The notes under the pieces: model-generated
Told to the model about the DNA's origin: nothing
The model's database searches: none
Seen by the model: only the letters and a program-made list of their open reading frames with translations
Translations under genes and position numbers: made by a program
Shown here: piece by piece, positions 33,916 to 42,693 of the stretch
Position numbering within the stretch: position 1 is the stretch's first letter
How the letters are laid out: the number at the start of each line of letters is the position of its first letter
Origin: Cellulomonas gelida
GTDB lineage: Bacteria; Actinomycetota; Actinomycetes; Actinomycetales; Cellulomonadaceae
Length of the DNA stretch: 64,000 nt
Direction: 5' to 3'
NCBI RefSeq assembly: GCF_006538725.1
Contig: NZ_BJLQ01000005.1
Location: 93,129 to 157,128, forward strand

Positions 33916-35706
33916 CCGGTCGGTGCTTGCCGGTCGGACAAGCGGCGTGAGCGCCTCGTCGAGGAAGGGAGCCGTCGTCCGCGCGTACGTCGCCGTGAGG
34001 TGGTGCGAGTCGCGCCAGACGAGGACGTTCCCGATCACCGGTGCGCAGCGGTCGGCAGGGCACACGACGTCGGTGAGGTCGACGAGCTCCGCGCGCGGCA
34101 CGCGCGCCACCGCTGCGCGCTGCCACGCCTGCGCCGACTTCGCGACGGCCGGGGCGCGCGGCACGGCACACTCCGAGAGCCGCTCGAGGTGGTCCGCGAC
34201 GCAGTGCTTCATGTCGGTCTCGAGCCACGGGGTGTCGGCGATCGGGACCACCCTGGTGCCACCGGCAGCGACCGCGCTCCACGTGCGGACCATGCCGTCG
34301 ACGATCGCCGCGTCGCCGCGGACCGGCCCGTCACCCGCCGCGAGTGCGTACCGTCCGGTCGAGACCGGGATGAGCACGGTCGGCGGGTCCGCACGCAGCG
34401 CGTCGACGACCTCGGCGGTCCACTCGGCGCACGACGTGTAGGCACCGTCCTGCGCACCGTTCCAGACCGTGACGTCGGCGAACAGGCAGGCCGACTTCGT
34501 GTAGGTCCGCAGGTGCCAGCCGTGCGCCTCCGCCACGGCGCGCAGCGCGGGCTGCCACTGCGCGGCGTGCGAGTCGCCGACGAGCGCGATCACCGTGGTC
34601 GACGTCGGGTCGCCGTACGTGCAGGACAGCGCGGTCGGGTCCGCCTGGTTCTGGTGGCAGCCCTCGCGGTACGGGTCCGCCTCGTCGCGCGTCGCGCCCG
34701 CCACCGGCGGGGTGATCCACGCCACCGTGTCGACGGGCTCGCCCGCGGGTGACGTCCGCGGCTCGTCGCCCAGCGCATGCGCACCGAGCGCGCTCGTGGC
34801 GTCCGACGCGGCCAGCCCCGCGGCGTCGAGCGCCGAACCGAGGCGCGAGCTCAGCGTGGCCGCGTACGTCGCCGTCAGGCGCCCGTCGGGCCGGTAGCGC
34901 AGCACCCCGTCGGCGACGGCTGGGCAGGATGCGTCGGGGCAGAGGTCCGCCGTGAGATCGACCACCGGGACGAGCTCGCGCCGTGCGGCAGCCGCCAGCG
35001 CGCCGAGCGCGGGACGCGGTGCGAAGTCGCAGTCCTCGGTCGACCGGGGGCTCGCCTCGACGCACGCCACCACGTCGCGCGGCGGGACGGGGAGGTCGCG
35101 GACCGTCACGACGTCCTTGCCCGCGCGCTGCAGGGCCTGGATCGTCGAACGGAGCTCGCGCTCGAGCACGGCGCGGTCGGGGTCCTGGCAGCCCGCGCCC
35201 GTGCACGCCTTCGCGCCCGCGGTGCCGACGAGCAGCACGTGACTCACCCCCGGGTCGTCGACGAGCCGCTCGAGGCGGGACTCGTACGGTCGACCGCAGT
35301 CGACCCGGCCGGCCCCGGCCGTCGTGACCGCGGCGTCGACCAGTGGGCACCCGTCGCGCAGGTCGGTGGTGAGCCGCCACCCGCGCGCGTCCGCGAGGGG
35401 CGCGAGCGCGGGCAGGAGCTGCTCGGCCGCGGTGTCCCCGACGACCGCGACCGTCGTGCGCGCGGCGGTCGGACCGACCGCGCACAGCACGACCGAGGCT
35501 GCACGAGAGTCGGTGAGGCAGCGGCGCCCGTCGAGCTGCGGGACGTCCGAAGCCGCCTGCTCGGGCGTCGGGAGCACGGCCCGCGCCTGGCCCGCTCGCA
35601 TGGCGAACGTCACGGACGCGAGCGCGGCGACGAGGACGACGACGACGCAGACCACGATCGTGCGGGTGCGCGGCCTCCGTGAACCCCGCGGGTCGACTGC
35701 GGTCAT
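33913..35706 (-). CDS. Membrane-anchored protein with two tandem SGNH-hydrolase-like domains
   Basis: 597 aa. One N-terminal membrane helix (TIVVCVVVVLVAALASVTF) followed by two extracytoplasmic SGNH units that match the tails of the acyltransferases at 28094 and 39984. Unit 2 looks active: ALVGDSHAAQWQPAL near 373 and WRDSHHLTATYA near 565 (Ser, Asp, His present). Unit 1 is degenerate: VAVVGDTAAEQ near 87 has Thr in place of Ser, and YRPDGRLTATYA near 271 has Arg in place of His. It lacks the acyltransferase-3 membrane domain. It probably acylates or deacylates wall glycans; unit 1 may only bind substrate. AGAGGA is the likely ribosome-binding site. Confidence 0.85.
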   Translation of the reverse strand: MTAVDPRGSRRPRTRTIVVCVVVVLVAALASVTFAMRAGQARAVLPTPEQAASDVPQLDGRRCLTDSRAASVVLCAVGPTAARTTVAVVGDTAAEQLLPALAPLADARGWRLTTDLRDGCPLVDAAVTTAGAGRVDCGRPYESRLERLVDDPGVSHVLLVGTAGAKACTGAGCQDPDRAVLERELRSTIQALQRAGKDVVTVRDLPVPPRDVVACVEASPRSTEDCDFAPRPALGALAAAARRELVPVVDLTADLCPDASCPAVADGVLRYRPDGRLTATYAATLSSRLGSALDAAGLAASDATSALGAHALGDEPRTSPAGEPVDTVAWITPPVAGATRDEADPYREGCHQNQADPTALSCTYGDPTSTTVIALVGDSHAAQWQPALRAVAEAHGWHLRTYTKSACLFADVTVWNGAQDGAYTSCAEWTAEVVDALRADPPTVLIPVSTGRYALAAGDGPVRGDAAIVDGMVRTWSAVAAGGTRVVPIADTPWLETDMKHCVADHLERLSECAVPRAPAVAKSAQAWQRAAVARVPRAELVDLTDVVCPADRCAPVIGNVLVWRDSHHLTATYARTTAPFLDEALTPLVRPASTDR

Positions 35707-35815
35707 CGCCGTGCTGGGTCCTCTCGATCACGGTCGGGCGCCGCGGTGCTCGCCGCCCGGAACCGGACAAGGGTAAGTCGACCCGGCACGCGCATGGTCC
35801 ACGGTGGGGCTCGGG

Positions 35816-35821
35816 TAGCAT
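35816..35821 (+). promoter_or_regulatory. -10 box for UDP-sugar dehydrogenase operon
   Basis: TAGCAT, with an expected leader of about 60 nt before ATG 35888. No good -35 match. Confidence 0.4.
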
Positions 35822-35887
35822 CTTCGACGGTGTAGCGCGACGCGCGCGGCCGCCCCGAATCTCGCTTCGATGGGAAGACTCCTCACC

Positions 35888-37147
35888 ATGCCTGCAGATC
35901 TCGTCATCGTCGGACTGGGCTACGTCGGACTCCCGCTCGCGCAGGAGGCGAGCCGTGCCGGCCTGTCGGTCACCGGCTTCGACGTCAACCAGTCCGTGGT
36001 GGACGGCCTGAACTCCGGCGTCTCCCACGTGGACGACCTGTCGGACGCCGACGTGGCCGCGATGCGTGCCGCGGGCTTCCGTGCGACGACGGACGAGACC
36101 GAGCTGGCGGGCGCGCAGTCGATCGTCATCTGCGTCCCGACGCCCCTGTCCGAGGACGGCGGCCCGGACCTGGGCCCGGTGCGCTCGGCGACCGCGACGG
36201 TCGCGCGCAACCTCCAGCCGGGCACGCTCGTCGTCCTCGAGTCGACCACCTACCCGGGCACGACCGAGGAGCTGGTCAAGCCCGCGCTCGAGGCCGGTGG
36301 GCTCGAGGTCGGCAAGGACATCCACCTCGCGTTCTCCCCCGAGCGTGTGGACCCGGGCAACCCGGTGTACGGCATCAAGAACACGCCGAAGGTCGTGGGC
36401 GGCTGCACGCCGCAGTGCACCGAGCGCGCCGTCACGTTCTACGGCAAGTTCATCGACACCGTCGTGCCGGCGTCCGGAACGCGTGAGGCCGAGACCGCCA
36501 AGCTCCTTGAGAACACGTCCCGGCACATCAACATCGCGCTGGTCAACGAGATGGCGCGGTTCTGCCACGAGCTCGGCATCGACCTGTGGGACGTGATCCG
36601 GCTCGCCAAGACCAAGCCGTTCGGGTTCCAGGCGTTCTACCCCGGTCCGGGCGTCGGCGGGCACTGCATCCCGATCGACCCCAACTACCTGAGCTACAAC
36701 GTGCGCAGCCGCCTCGGCTACCCGTTCCGATTCGTCGAGCTCGCGCAGGAGATCAACGCGACGATGCCGCGCTACGTCGCGGGCCGCGCGCAGAACATCC
36801 TCAACGCCGACGGTCTGGCCACCAAGGGCGCGAGCATCCTGCTGCTCGGCGTCACCTACAAGCCCGACATCGCCGACCAGCGCGAGTCGCCCGCGGTCGA
36901 CCTCGCCAAGTCGCTGACCGAGCTCGGCGCCGAGGTCCGCTTCCACGACCCGTACGTGACCAACTGGGGCGTGCACGGCACGACGATGGCGCGCGAGGAG
37001 GACCTCGACGCCGCGATCGCCGCGGCCGACCTCGTCGTCCTCGTGCAGAACCACAAGGTGTACGACGTCGACGCGCTCGTGGCCGGTGCGAAGCGGTTCT
37101 TCGACACCCGCGGCGTGGTGAGCCCCGAGAAGGCACATCGTCTGTGA
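35888..37147 (+). CDS. UDP-N-acetylhexosamine/UDP-glucose 6-dehydrogenase
   Basis: 419 aa, WbpA/WecC-like. Rossmann opening DLVIVGLGYVGLPLAQEA, ICVPTPLSEDGGPDLGPV, ESTTYPGTTEELV, FSPERVDPGN, and catalytic Cys in GVGGHCIPIDPNYLSY near residue 259; C-terminal LLLGVTYKPDIADQRESPA. It oxidises a UDP sugar to a uronic acid for the glycan and heads the coupled operon 35888-42104. ATG 35888 gives the usual family start; an in-frame ATG at 35870 would add MGRLLT. The last 4 nt overlap the permease start (GTGA). Confidence 0.92.
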   Translation: MPADLVIVGLGYVGLPLAQEASRAGLSVTGFDVNQSVVDGLNSGVSHVDDLSDADVAAMRAAGFRATTDETELAGAQSIVICVPTPLSEDGGPDLGPVRSATATVARNLQPGTLVVLESTTYPGTTEELVKPALEAGGLEVGKDIHLAFSPERVDPGNPVYGIKNTPKVVGGCTPQCTERAVTFYGKFIDTVVPASGTREAETAKLLENTSRHINIALVNEMARFCHELGIDLWDVIRLAKTKPFGFQAFYPGPGVGGHCIPIDPNYLSYNVRSRLGYPFRFVELAQEINATMPRYVAGRAQNILNADGLATKGASILLLGVTYKPDIADQRESPAVDLAKSLTELGAEVRFHDPYVTNWGVHGTTMAREEDLDAAIAAADLVVLVQNHKVYDVDALVAGAKRFFDTRGVVSPEKAHRL

Positions 37148-38040
37148 CCGGACGCCGGTGGCCCGCCACCGAGGTCGACCCCCCGTGGTCCGCCTCGCAG
37201 GTGGCGGAGCTCGCCCAGCAGCACGGGCTGGAGCGTGTCGACACCCCTCCGGGTCTCGTCCGCTACCTGCACCAGCTGTGGGAGCGGCGTGCCTTCGTGC
37301 TCGAGCTGGCGACGGCTCGCGCGTACGAGCGCAACCAGAACAACGTCCTCGGACAGCTGTGGGCGGCGCTCAACCCGCTGCTGCTGGCCGGCTCGTACTT
37401 CCTGATCTTCGGGCTGCTGCTCGACACGTCGCGCGGCGTCGACAACTACCCCGCGTTCCTGTCGGTCGGCATCTTCATCTTCTCGTTCATCGCGGCCAGC
37501 GCGACGATCGGGGCCAAGTCGGTCACCAGCAACCTCTCGCTCGTGCGCAGCGTGCGGTTCCCACGTGCCGCGCTGCCGGTCTCGGTGGTGCTGGCGGAGT
37601 TCCTGCTGCTGCTGCCCGCGATCGGCGTGCTCCTGGTCCTGCTGCCGATCGTCGGCGAGCCCCCGCGGTGGCAGTGGCTGCTCCTGCCCGGTGCCATGGT
37701 GCTGCTCTTCGGCTTCTGCGCGGGGCTGGCCATGATCTGCGCACGGCTCGTGCTCGACGTGCGCGACGCGCTCAACCTCATCCCCGTCACGGTGCGCCTC
37801 CTGCGGTACGTCTCGGGCGTGTTCTTCTCGATCGCCGCCTACGCCGGGCACGGCGCCCTGAGCCTGGTCATGCAGTACCAGCCCGTGGCGCTGTTCCTGC
37901 AGCTCGTGCGCTCGTGCCTGCTCGCCGAGGTGCCGCAGGACCCGCTGCTGTGGGTGTGGGGCGGGGTCTGGGCCGTCGGGTTCCTCGTCGTCGGCGTCGT
38001 CGTGTTCTGGCGCGCGGAGGGCCGCTATGGACGCGACTGA
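37144..38040 (+). CDS. ABC-2 type polysaccharide exporter permease (second system)
   Basis: 298 aa, about six membrane helices (LLLAGSYFLIFGLLL, FLLLLPAIGVLLVLLPIV, MVLLFGFCAGLAMICARLVL). The cytoplasmic N-terminal segment ends with RNQNNVLGQLWAALNPLLLA, the same entry motif as the permease at 15028 and as Wzm/TagG/RfbA proteins. GTG 37144 overlaps the dehydrogenase stop. Works with the ATPase at 38027; their genes overlap by 14 nt. Confidence 0.88.
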   Translation: MTGRRWPATEVDPPWSASQVAELAQQHGLERVDTPPGLVRYLHQLWERRAFVLELATARAYERNQNNVLGQLWAALNPLLLAGSYFLIFGLLLDTSRGVDNYPAFLSVGIFIFSFIAASATIGAKSVTSNLSLVRSVRFPRAALPVSVVLAEFLLLLPAIGVLLVLLPIVGEPPRWQWLLLPGAMVLLFGFCAGLAMICARLVLDVRDALNLIPVTVRLLRYVSGVFFSIAAYAGHGALSLVMQYQPVALFLQLVRSCLLAEVPQDPLLWVWGGVWAVGFLVVGVVVFWRAEGRYGRD

Positions 38041-38860
38041 GGTGACCGGCACCGGCGTGCCCGTCCCCGAGGGACGTGTGCCGTCGATCGTCGTGCGCGA
38101 CCTGCGCGTGACCTACAAGGCCTACGGCGGCAAGCGCAACGCGCTCGGCGACGAGGCCGAGGGTCGGCTCGGGCGCGCGCTCGACCGGGTGACGCGCCAC
38201 GTCGGCACCATCACCGAGGTCCCGGCCGTGCGCGGGGTCAGCTTCGCCGCCTACGAGGGCGAGTCGATCGGGGTCATCGGACGCAACGGCTCGGGCAAGA
38301 GCACGATGCTGCGCGCGATCGCGGGCCTGATCCCGACCGCGGGCGGTGAGGTCTGGGCCCGCGGTGACATCGCGCTCATGGGCGTCAACGCGGCGCTGTC
38401 GAGCGCGCTGTCGGGTGAGCGCAACATCATGCTCGGCGGCCTGGCCAAGGGCCTGAGCCGCAAGGAGGTCAACGAGCTGCACGACTGGATCGTCGACTTC
38501 GCCGGCATCGGCGACTTCGTGCACCTCCCCATGCGCACGTACTCCTCCGGCATGGCCGCGCGGCTGCGGTTCGCCATCTCGGCGTCGACCGCGCCGGACA
38601 TCCTCATCATCGACGAGGCGCTGTCCACCGGCGACGTCGAGTTCCGCGCCAAGAGCGCGGCCCGGGTCGAGGAGATCCGCGAGCAGGCCGGCACCGTCTT
38701 CCTGGTCAGCCACTCGACCACGACGGTGCGCAAGATGTGCGATCGTGCGATCTGGATCGACCGCGGGCTCCTGCGCATGGACGGGCCGACCGACGAGGTC
38801 TGCGACCACTACGAGCGGGTGATGCGAGCCATCCGCCGCAAGAAGCGGCTCAGGGGGTGA
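38027..38860 (+). CDS. ABC polysaccharide exporter, ATP-binding subunit (second system)
   Basis: 277 aa, compact RfbE/TagH-type ATPase without the N-terminal extension of the first system and without a Wzt carbohydrate-binding tail. Walker A GVIGRNGSGKST near 85, signature YSSGMAARLRFAISA, Walker B DILIIDEALSTGD, His in FLVSHSTTTV. GGAGGG upstream of ATG 38027 lies within the permease gene. Forms the second exporter with the permease at 37144. Its GTGA junction couples it to the next glycosyltransferase. Confidence 0.9.
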   Translation: MDATEVTGTGVPVPEGRVPSIVVRDLRVTYKAYGGKRNALGDEAEGRLGRALDRVTRHVGTITEVPAVRGVSFAAYEGESIGVIGRNGSGKSTMLRAIAGLIPTAGGEVWARGDIALMGVNAALSSALSGERNIMLGGLAKGLSRKEVNELHDWIVDFAGIGDFVHLPMRTYSSGMAARLRFAISASTAPDILIIDEALSTGDVEFRAKSAARVEEIREQAGTVFLVSHSTTTVRKMCDRAIWIDRGLLRMDGPTDEVCDHYERVMRAIRRKKRLRG

Positions 38861-39987
38861 GCGCGGTGCGAGTCCTCGTGGTGACGATCGTGCACGACCC
38901 CCGCGACTCCCGGATCTTCGCGCGCCAGATCGCGGCGATGCTCGACGCCGGCTGGCACGTCACGTACGCCGCGCCGTTCTCCGCGACCGGCGCACCGGTC
39001 CCCCAGCTCGCACGCCTGCGCGCGCTCGACCTGCCCCGTGCGTACGGCCGGCGGCGGGCCGCGGCGTGGCGCGCCGCGCGTCGACTCGTGCACGCCGAGT
39101 CCCCGCGGCACGACCTCGTCCTGCTGCACGACCCCGAGCTCGTGCTCGCGACCGCGTCGCGCAGCACCCCCGCCGTCGTGTGGGACGTGCACGAGGACAC
39201 CGCCGGCGCGATCGAGCACAAGGGCTGGCTGCCGCCGAGCGCGCGCGGCGTGGCCTCGGCGGCCGCGCGCTGGCTCGAGCGCTGGTCGGAGCGCCACTTC
39301 GACCTGATCCTCGCCGAGCACGCCTACCAGGAGCGCTTCGCCAAGGCGCACGCGGTCGTGCCGAACACCGTCCGGGTACCCGCGGACGTGAGCGCGAGCG
39401 GTGACTCCACCGTGCTCTACGTCGGCTCGATCACGCGCGTGCGCGGCGGCCTCGACCTCATCGAGGTGGGCCGCCAGCTGCGCCGACGCACCGACGGTGC
39501 CGTGACGTTGCGCCTGATCGGCCCTGCCGACGAGCCGACGACGACCGCGCTGCAGGCCGCCGTGGCGGCCGGGGACGTCCGCTGGGACGGCCGCCTGTCG
39601 TCGGAGGTCGCGATGAGGGCGCTCGACGGCGCACTCGCAGGCCTGAGCCTGCTGCACGACACTCCCAACTACCGCGCGAGCCTGCCGACGAAGGTCGTCG
39701 AGTACATGGCGCACGGCGTGCCCGTCGTCACGACGCCGCTGCCCCTGGCCCAGGCGCTCGTCGAGCGTGCCGAGTGCGGGTTCGTCGTGCCGTTCGCGAC
39801 GCCGTCGGTCGCGGTCGACGCCGTGCTGCACCTGCTCGACGACCCCGCCCTGCGTGAGCGCATGTCGGCGTCCGGGCGCGCCACCGCGGTCGCCGAGTTC
39901 GACTGGTCGGTGCAGAGCGCGGCCTTCCTCGCGGAGCTCGAGCGCGTCGTCACCAAGCACCGCACGCGGAGGAACCCCACGCCGTGA
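38857..39987 (+). CDS. GT4-like glycosyltransferase
   Basis: 376 aa. RVLVVTIVHDPRDSRIFARQ is the same opening style as the transferase at 12817. AVVWDVHEDTAGAIEHKGW, STVLYVGSITRVRGGLDLI and KVVEYMAHGVPVVTTPL (donor site) mark a GT-B enzyme. GTG 38857 lies in a GGGGGTGA junction overlapping the ATPase stop by 4 nt. Together with 12817-13932, each exporter operon carries one transferase of this subtype. Confidence 0.85.
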   Translation: MSAVRVLVVTIVHDPRDSRIFARQIAAMLDAGWHVTYAAPFSATGAPVPQLARLRALDLPRAYGRRRAAAWRAARRLVHAESPRHDLVLLHDPELVLATASRSTPAVVWDVHEDTAGAIEHKGWLPPSARGVASAAARWLERWSERHFDLILAEHAYQERFAKAHAVVPNTVRVPADVSASGDSTVLYVGSITRVRGGLDLIEVGRQLRRRTDGAVTLRLIGPADEPTTTALQAAVAAGDVRWDGRLSSEVAMRALDGALAGLSLLHDTPNYRASLPTKVVEYMAHGVPVVTTPLPLAQALVERAECGFVVPFATPSVAVDAVLHLLDDPALRERMSASGRATAVAEFDWSVQSAAFLAELERVVTKHRTRRNPTP

Positions 39988-42104
39988 CCTCCGCGACGAT
40001 GACCGTCCCGCGCGAGCGGGACCACCCCTCCAGCGCGGGCGCGGCGACCCCGGCCCCACCGGGGTTCCGGCGCGACATCCAGGGCCTGCGCGCGGTCGCC
40101 GTGGTGCTCGTCCTGCTCTACCACGCGGGGGTGCCCGGGCTCCCGGGCGGGTACGTCGGCGTCGACGTGTTCTTCGTGATCTCCGGCTTCCTCATCACCG
40201 GCCTGATCGTGCGCGAGATCGAGCGTTCCGGACGACTGTCGCTCACGCGCTTCTACGCCCGGCGTGCGCGACGTCTGCTGCCCGCGACCGCGCTCGTGTT
40301 CGTCGCGGTTGCCGCGGTCACCGTCGCGGTCCTGCCGGTCTCGCAGTGGCGCGCGGTCGCCGGTGACATGGTCGCCTCGGCTTTGTACGTCGTGAACTGG
40401 CGGTTCGCGGAGCTCTCCGTGGACTACCTGGCCGCCGACACCGCCTCGAGCCCGTTGCAGCACTTCTGGTCGCTCGCGGTCGAGGAGCAGTTCTACGTCG
40501 TCTGGCCCCTGCTGATCGTCGCGTTGCTGTGGTGGTCGCGACGACGCAGCGGCGTGCTGTCGCGCGGTCGGCTCGCGCTGGGACTGCTCGTGATCGCCCT
40601 GCCGTCGCTGGCGTGGTCGGTGCACCTGACCGGCGCCGACCCGGGCCGCGCCTACTTCGTGACGACGACCCGGCTCTGGGAGCTGACCGTCGGTGCGCTG
40701 CTGGCGGTCGGGCTCACCCGCGTCGGGCGGCTCCCGCTCGTCGTGCGTGTCGCCCTGGGCTGGGTCGGCATCGCGGCGATCGCGGCGGCCGCGGTGCTGT
40801 TCGACGTCCGCACGCCCTTCCCAGGCATCGCCGCACTGGTTCCCGTCCTGGGCGCAGCCGCGGTGATCGCCGCCGGTACGGGCGACGGACGAGGACGCCT
40901 CGCGCCCCTCGAGCTCGCGCCGATGCAGGACGTCGGCGCGCTGTCGTACTCGCTCTACCTGTGGCACTGGCCGGTCCTCATCGGTGCGCAGGCCTTCTGG
41001 GGCACACCCGGCGAGCCGCTGCGGGTTCCGACGGCGCTGCTCGCGATCGGCTTCTCGGTCGTGCCCGCCTGGCTCGCGTACCGGGTCGTCGAGCAGCCGT
41101 TCCACACGTCATCGCTACTCGCTACGCCGCGCCGCGGGCTAGTCGCAGGAGTCGTCTGCATCCTCGTCGGGCTCCTGGCGGCGGGCGCACTCACGTTCAT
41201 CGCGGATCGTCGCCTCGCAGCCGAGCAGGAGCAGGCGAGCGCGAGCGAGCGCACACACCCCGGAGCGCGCCTGCTCGGGCTCGACGTGCCGCCCGACGGC
41301 TGGCACCCCGACGACCGCAGCCCGACCGGCTTCGTGCCGACACCGAGCACCATCGGGGACGACCTCGCCTCGCTCGACGGCACGAAGTGCATCAACGAGC
41401 CCCGCGCGGAGGACGCGGTCGTGTGCCGCTACGGCCCCGCGACCGGCCCGACCATCGCCGTCGTCGGCGACTCGAAGATGCACCAGTGGCTGGATGCGCT
41501 CGAGCTCATCGCCGACCGCCGCGGCTGGCACCTCGTCACCATGCTGCAGTCCGCCTGCCCGATCGCTCGTGCCACGGTTCAGGACGGCCAGGACGTGCCG
41601 AACGACGCGTGCCGGCGCTCGAACGACAAACGCCTCGCGGCCGTCGTCGCCGACGACACGATCGACCACGTCCTGGTGTCCCAGCGCAGCGTCGCCGCGT
41701 GCGTCACCGACGACGACTGCTCCGCACGTTCCGCAGAGGTCATGCTGGCCGGGATCGACGAGGTCCTGGCCGAGCTCAAGGAGGCCGGACGGCAGCCCGT
41801 GGTCGTCGCCGACAACCGTCAGCCGACTTCGGACATGATCACGTGCGTCGCGAAGCACGCGGACGACGTCTCCGCTTGCGAGTGGTCCGTCGAGGAGGCT
41901 GAGCCGGCCCCGTTGCTCGTGGCCGCCGGGCGCACGGGGACGCCGGTCGCGGACGTCCAGCCCTGGATCACGCCCGGAGGCAAGGGCTGGCCGGTGATCG
42001 GCGGGGTCACGGTCTACCGGCAGGGCTCGCACCTGACCGCCACGTACGCGAAGTCGCTGGCTGACGTGCTCGAGCAGGAGCTGGTGGCCGCCGGCCTGCC
42101 CTGA
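39984..42104 (+). CDS. Membrane O-acyltransferase (acyltransferase-3) with C-terminal SGNH domain
   Basis: 706 aa, paralogue of 28094-30226. Acyltransferase-3 domain: FRRDIQGLRAVAVVLVLLYH, VDVFFVISGFLITGL, FYARRARRLLPAT, HFWSLAVEEQFYVVWP, about ten membrane helices to residue ~405. The extracytoplasmic tail has AVVGDSKMHQWLDAL near 494 and YRQGSHLTATYA near 679, again with Gln in place of the canonical Asp. GTG 39984 overlaps the previous gene by 4 nt and ends the operon 35888-42104. Likely O-acylates the second glycan. Confidence 0.9.
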   Translation: MTSATMTVPRERDHPSSAGAATPAPPGFRRDIQGLRAVAVVLVLLYHAGVPGLPGGYVGVDVFFVISGFLITGLIVREIERSGRLSLTRFYARRARRLLPATALVFVAVAAVTVAVLPVSQWRAVAGDMVASALYVVNWRFAELSVDYLAADTASSPLQHFWSLAVEEQFYVVWPLLIVALLWWSRRRSGVLSRGRLALGLLVIALPSLAWSVHLTGADPGRAYFVTTTRLWELTVGALLAVGLTRVGRLPLVVRVALGWVGIAAIAAAAVLFDVRTPFPGIAALVPVLGAAAVIAAGTGDGRGRLAPLELAPMQDVGALSYSLYLWHWPVLIGAQAFWGTPGEPLRVPTALLAIGFSVVPAWLAYRVVEQPFHTSSLLATPRRGLVAGVVCILVGLLAAGALTFIADRRLAAEQEQASASERTHPGARLLGLDVPPDGWHPDDRSPTGFVPTPSTIGDDLASLDGTKCINEPRAEDAVVCRYGPATGPTIAVVGDSKMHQWLDALELIADRRGWHLVTMLQSACPIARATVQDGQDVPNDACRRSNDKRLAAVVADDTIDHVLVSQRSVAACVTDDDCSARSAEVMLAGIDEVLAELKEAGRQPVVVADNRQPTSDMITCVAKHADDVSACEWSVEEAEPAPLLVAAGRTGTPVADVQPWITPGGKGWPVIGGVTVYRQGSHLTATYAKSLADVLEQELVAAGLP

Positions 42105-42107
42105 CCG

Positions 42108-42137
42108 GGCCTGACCCGGCCACGGGCGGGTCAGGCC
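42108..42137. terminator. Bidirectional terminator hairpin
   Basis: Perfect 11-bp stem (42108-42118 with 42127-42137) and 8-nt loop GCCACGGG. It lies between the convergent acyltransferase and purE genes and includes the purE stop codon. It has no T-run, as is common in such GC-rich genomes. Confidence 0.6.
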
Positions 42138-42670
42138 TGGAACCCCGTGGCCGGCCGGCCCGACGCCAGCCCGCGCAGCCGCTCACCCTTGGCATCGGCC
42201 TGCGCGCGCAGGTCGTCGCTGAAGTCCGCGAGCCGCTGGGCCAGCCGGGCGGACTCGTCGTCCGTGCCCGAGGCGAGGATCCGCGCCGCCAGCAGCCCCG
42301 CGTTGCGGGCACCGCCCACGGACACGGTCGCGACAGGGATCCCGGCCGGCATCTGCACGATCGACAGCAGCGAGTCCATGCCGTCGAGGTACCGCAGCGG
42401 CACGGGCACACCCACCACGGGCAGCGTGGTGACGGACGCGAGCATGCCGGGCAGGTGCGCGGCGCCGCCCGCCCCCGCGACGATCACGCGCAGCCCGCGC
42501 GAGGCCGCGTCACGCCCGTAGGCGATCATCTTGTCCGGCTGCCGGTGCGCCGAGACCACGTCGACCTCGACCGGGACGCCGAGCTCGGCGAGCACCTGCG
42601 CCGCGGCCTCCATCACGGGCCAGTCGGAGTCCGAGCCCATGACGATGCCCACCAGGGCTGCTGCGGTCAT
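42131..42670 (-). CDS. purE: N5-carboxyaminoimidazole ribonucleotide mutase PurE
   Basis: 179 aa, class I PurE, converts N5-CAIR to CAIR in purine synthesis. [20 protein letters not shown] opens the fold, SAHRQPDKM holds the catalytic His (residue 42), and [15 protein letters not shown] and [10 protein letters not shown] form the substrate site. A short C-terminal tail of ~20 residues follows. AAGGAG precedes ATG 42670. It follows purK by 23 nt on the same strand, the usual pair. Confidence 0.96.
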   Translation of the reverse strand: MTAAALVGIVMGSDSDWPVMEAAAQVLAELGVPVEVDVVSAHRQPDKMIAYGRDAASRGLRVIVAGAGGAAHLPGMLASVTTLPVVGVPVPLRYLDGMDSLLSIVQMPAGIPVATVSVGGARNAGLLAARILASGTDDESARLAQRLADFSDDLRAQADAKGERLRGLASGRPATGFQA

Positions 42671-42693
42671 CGAAGTCTCCTTGTCGTCGCGCG

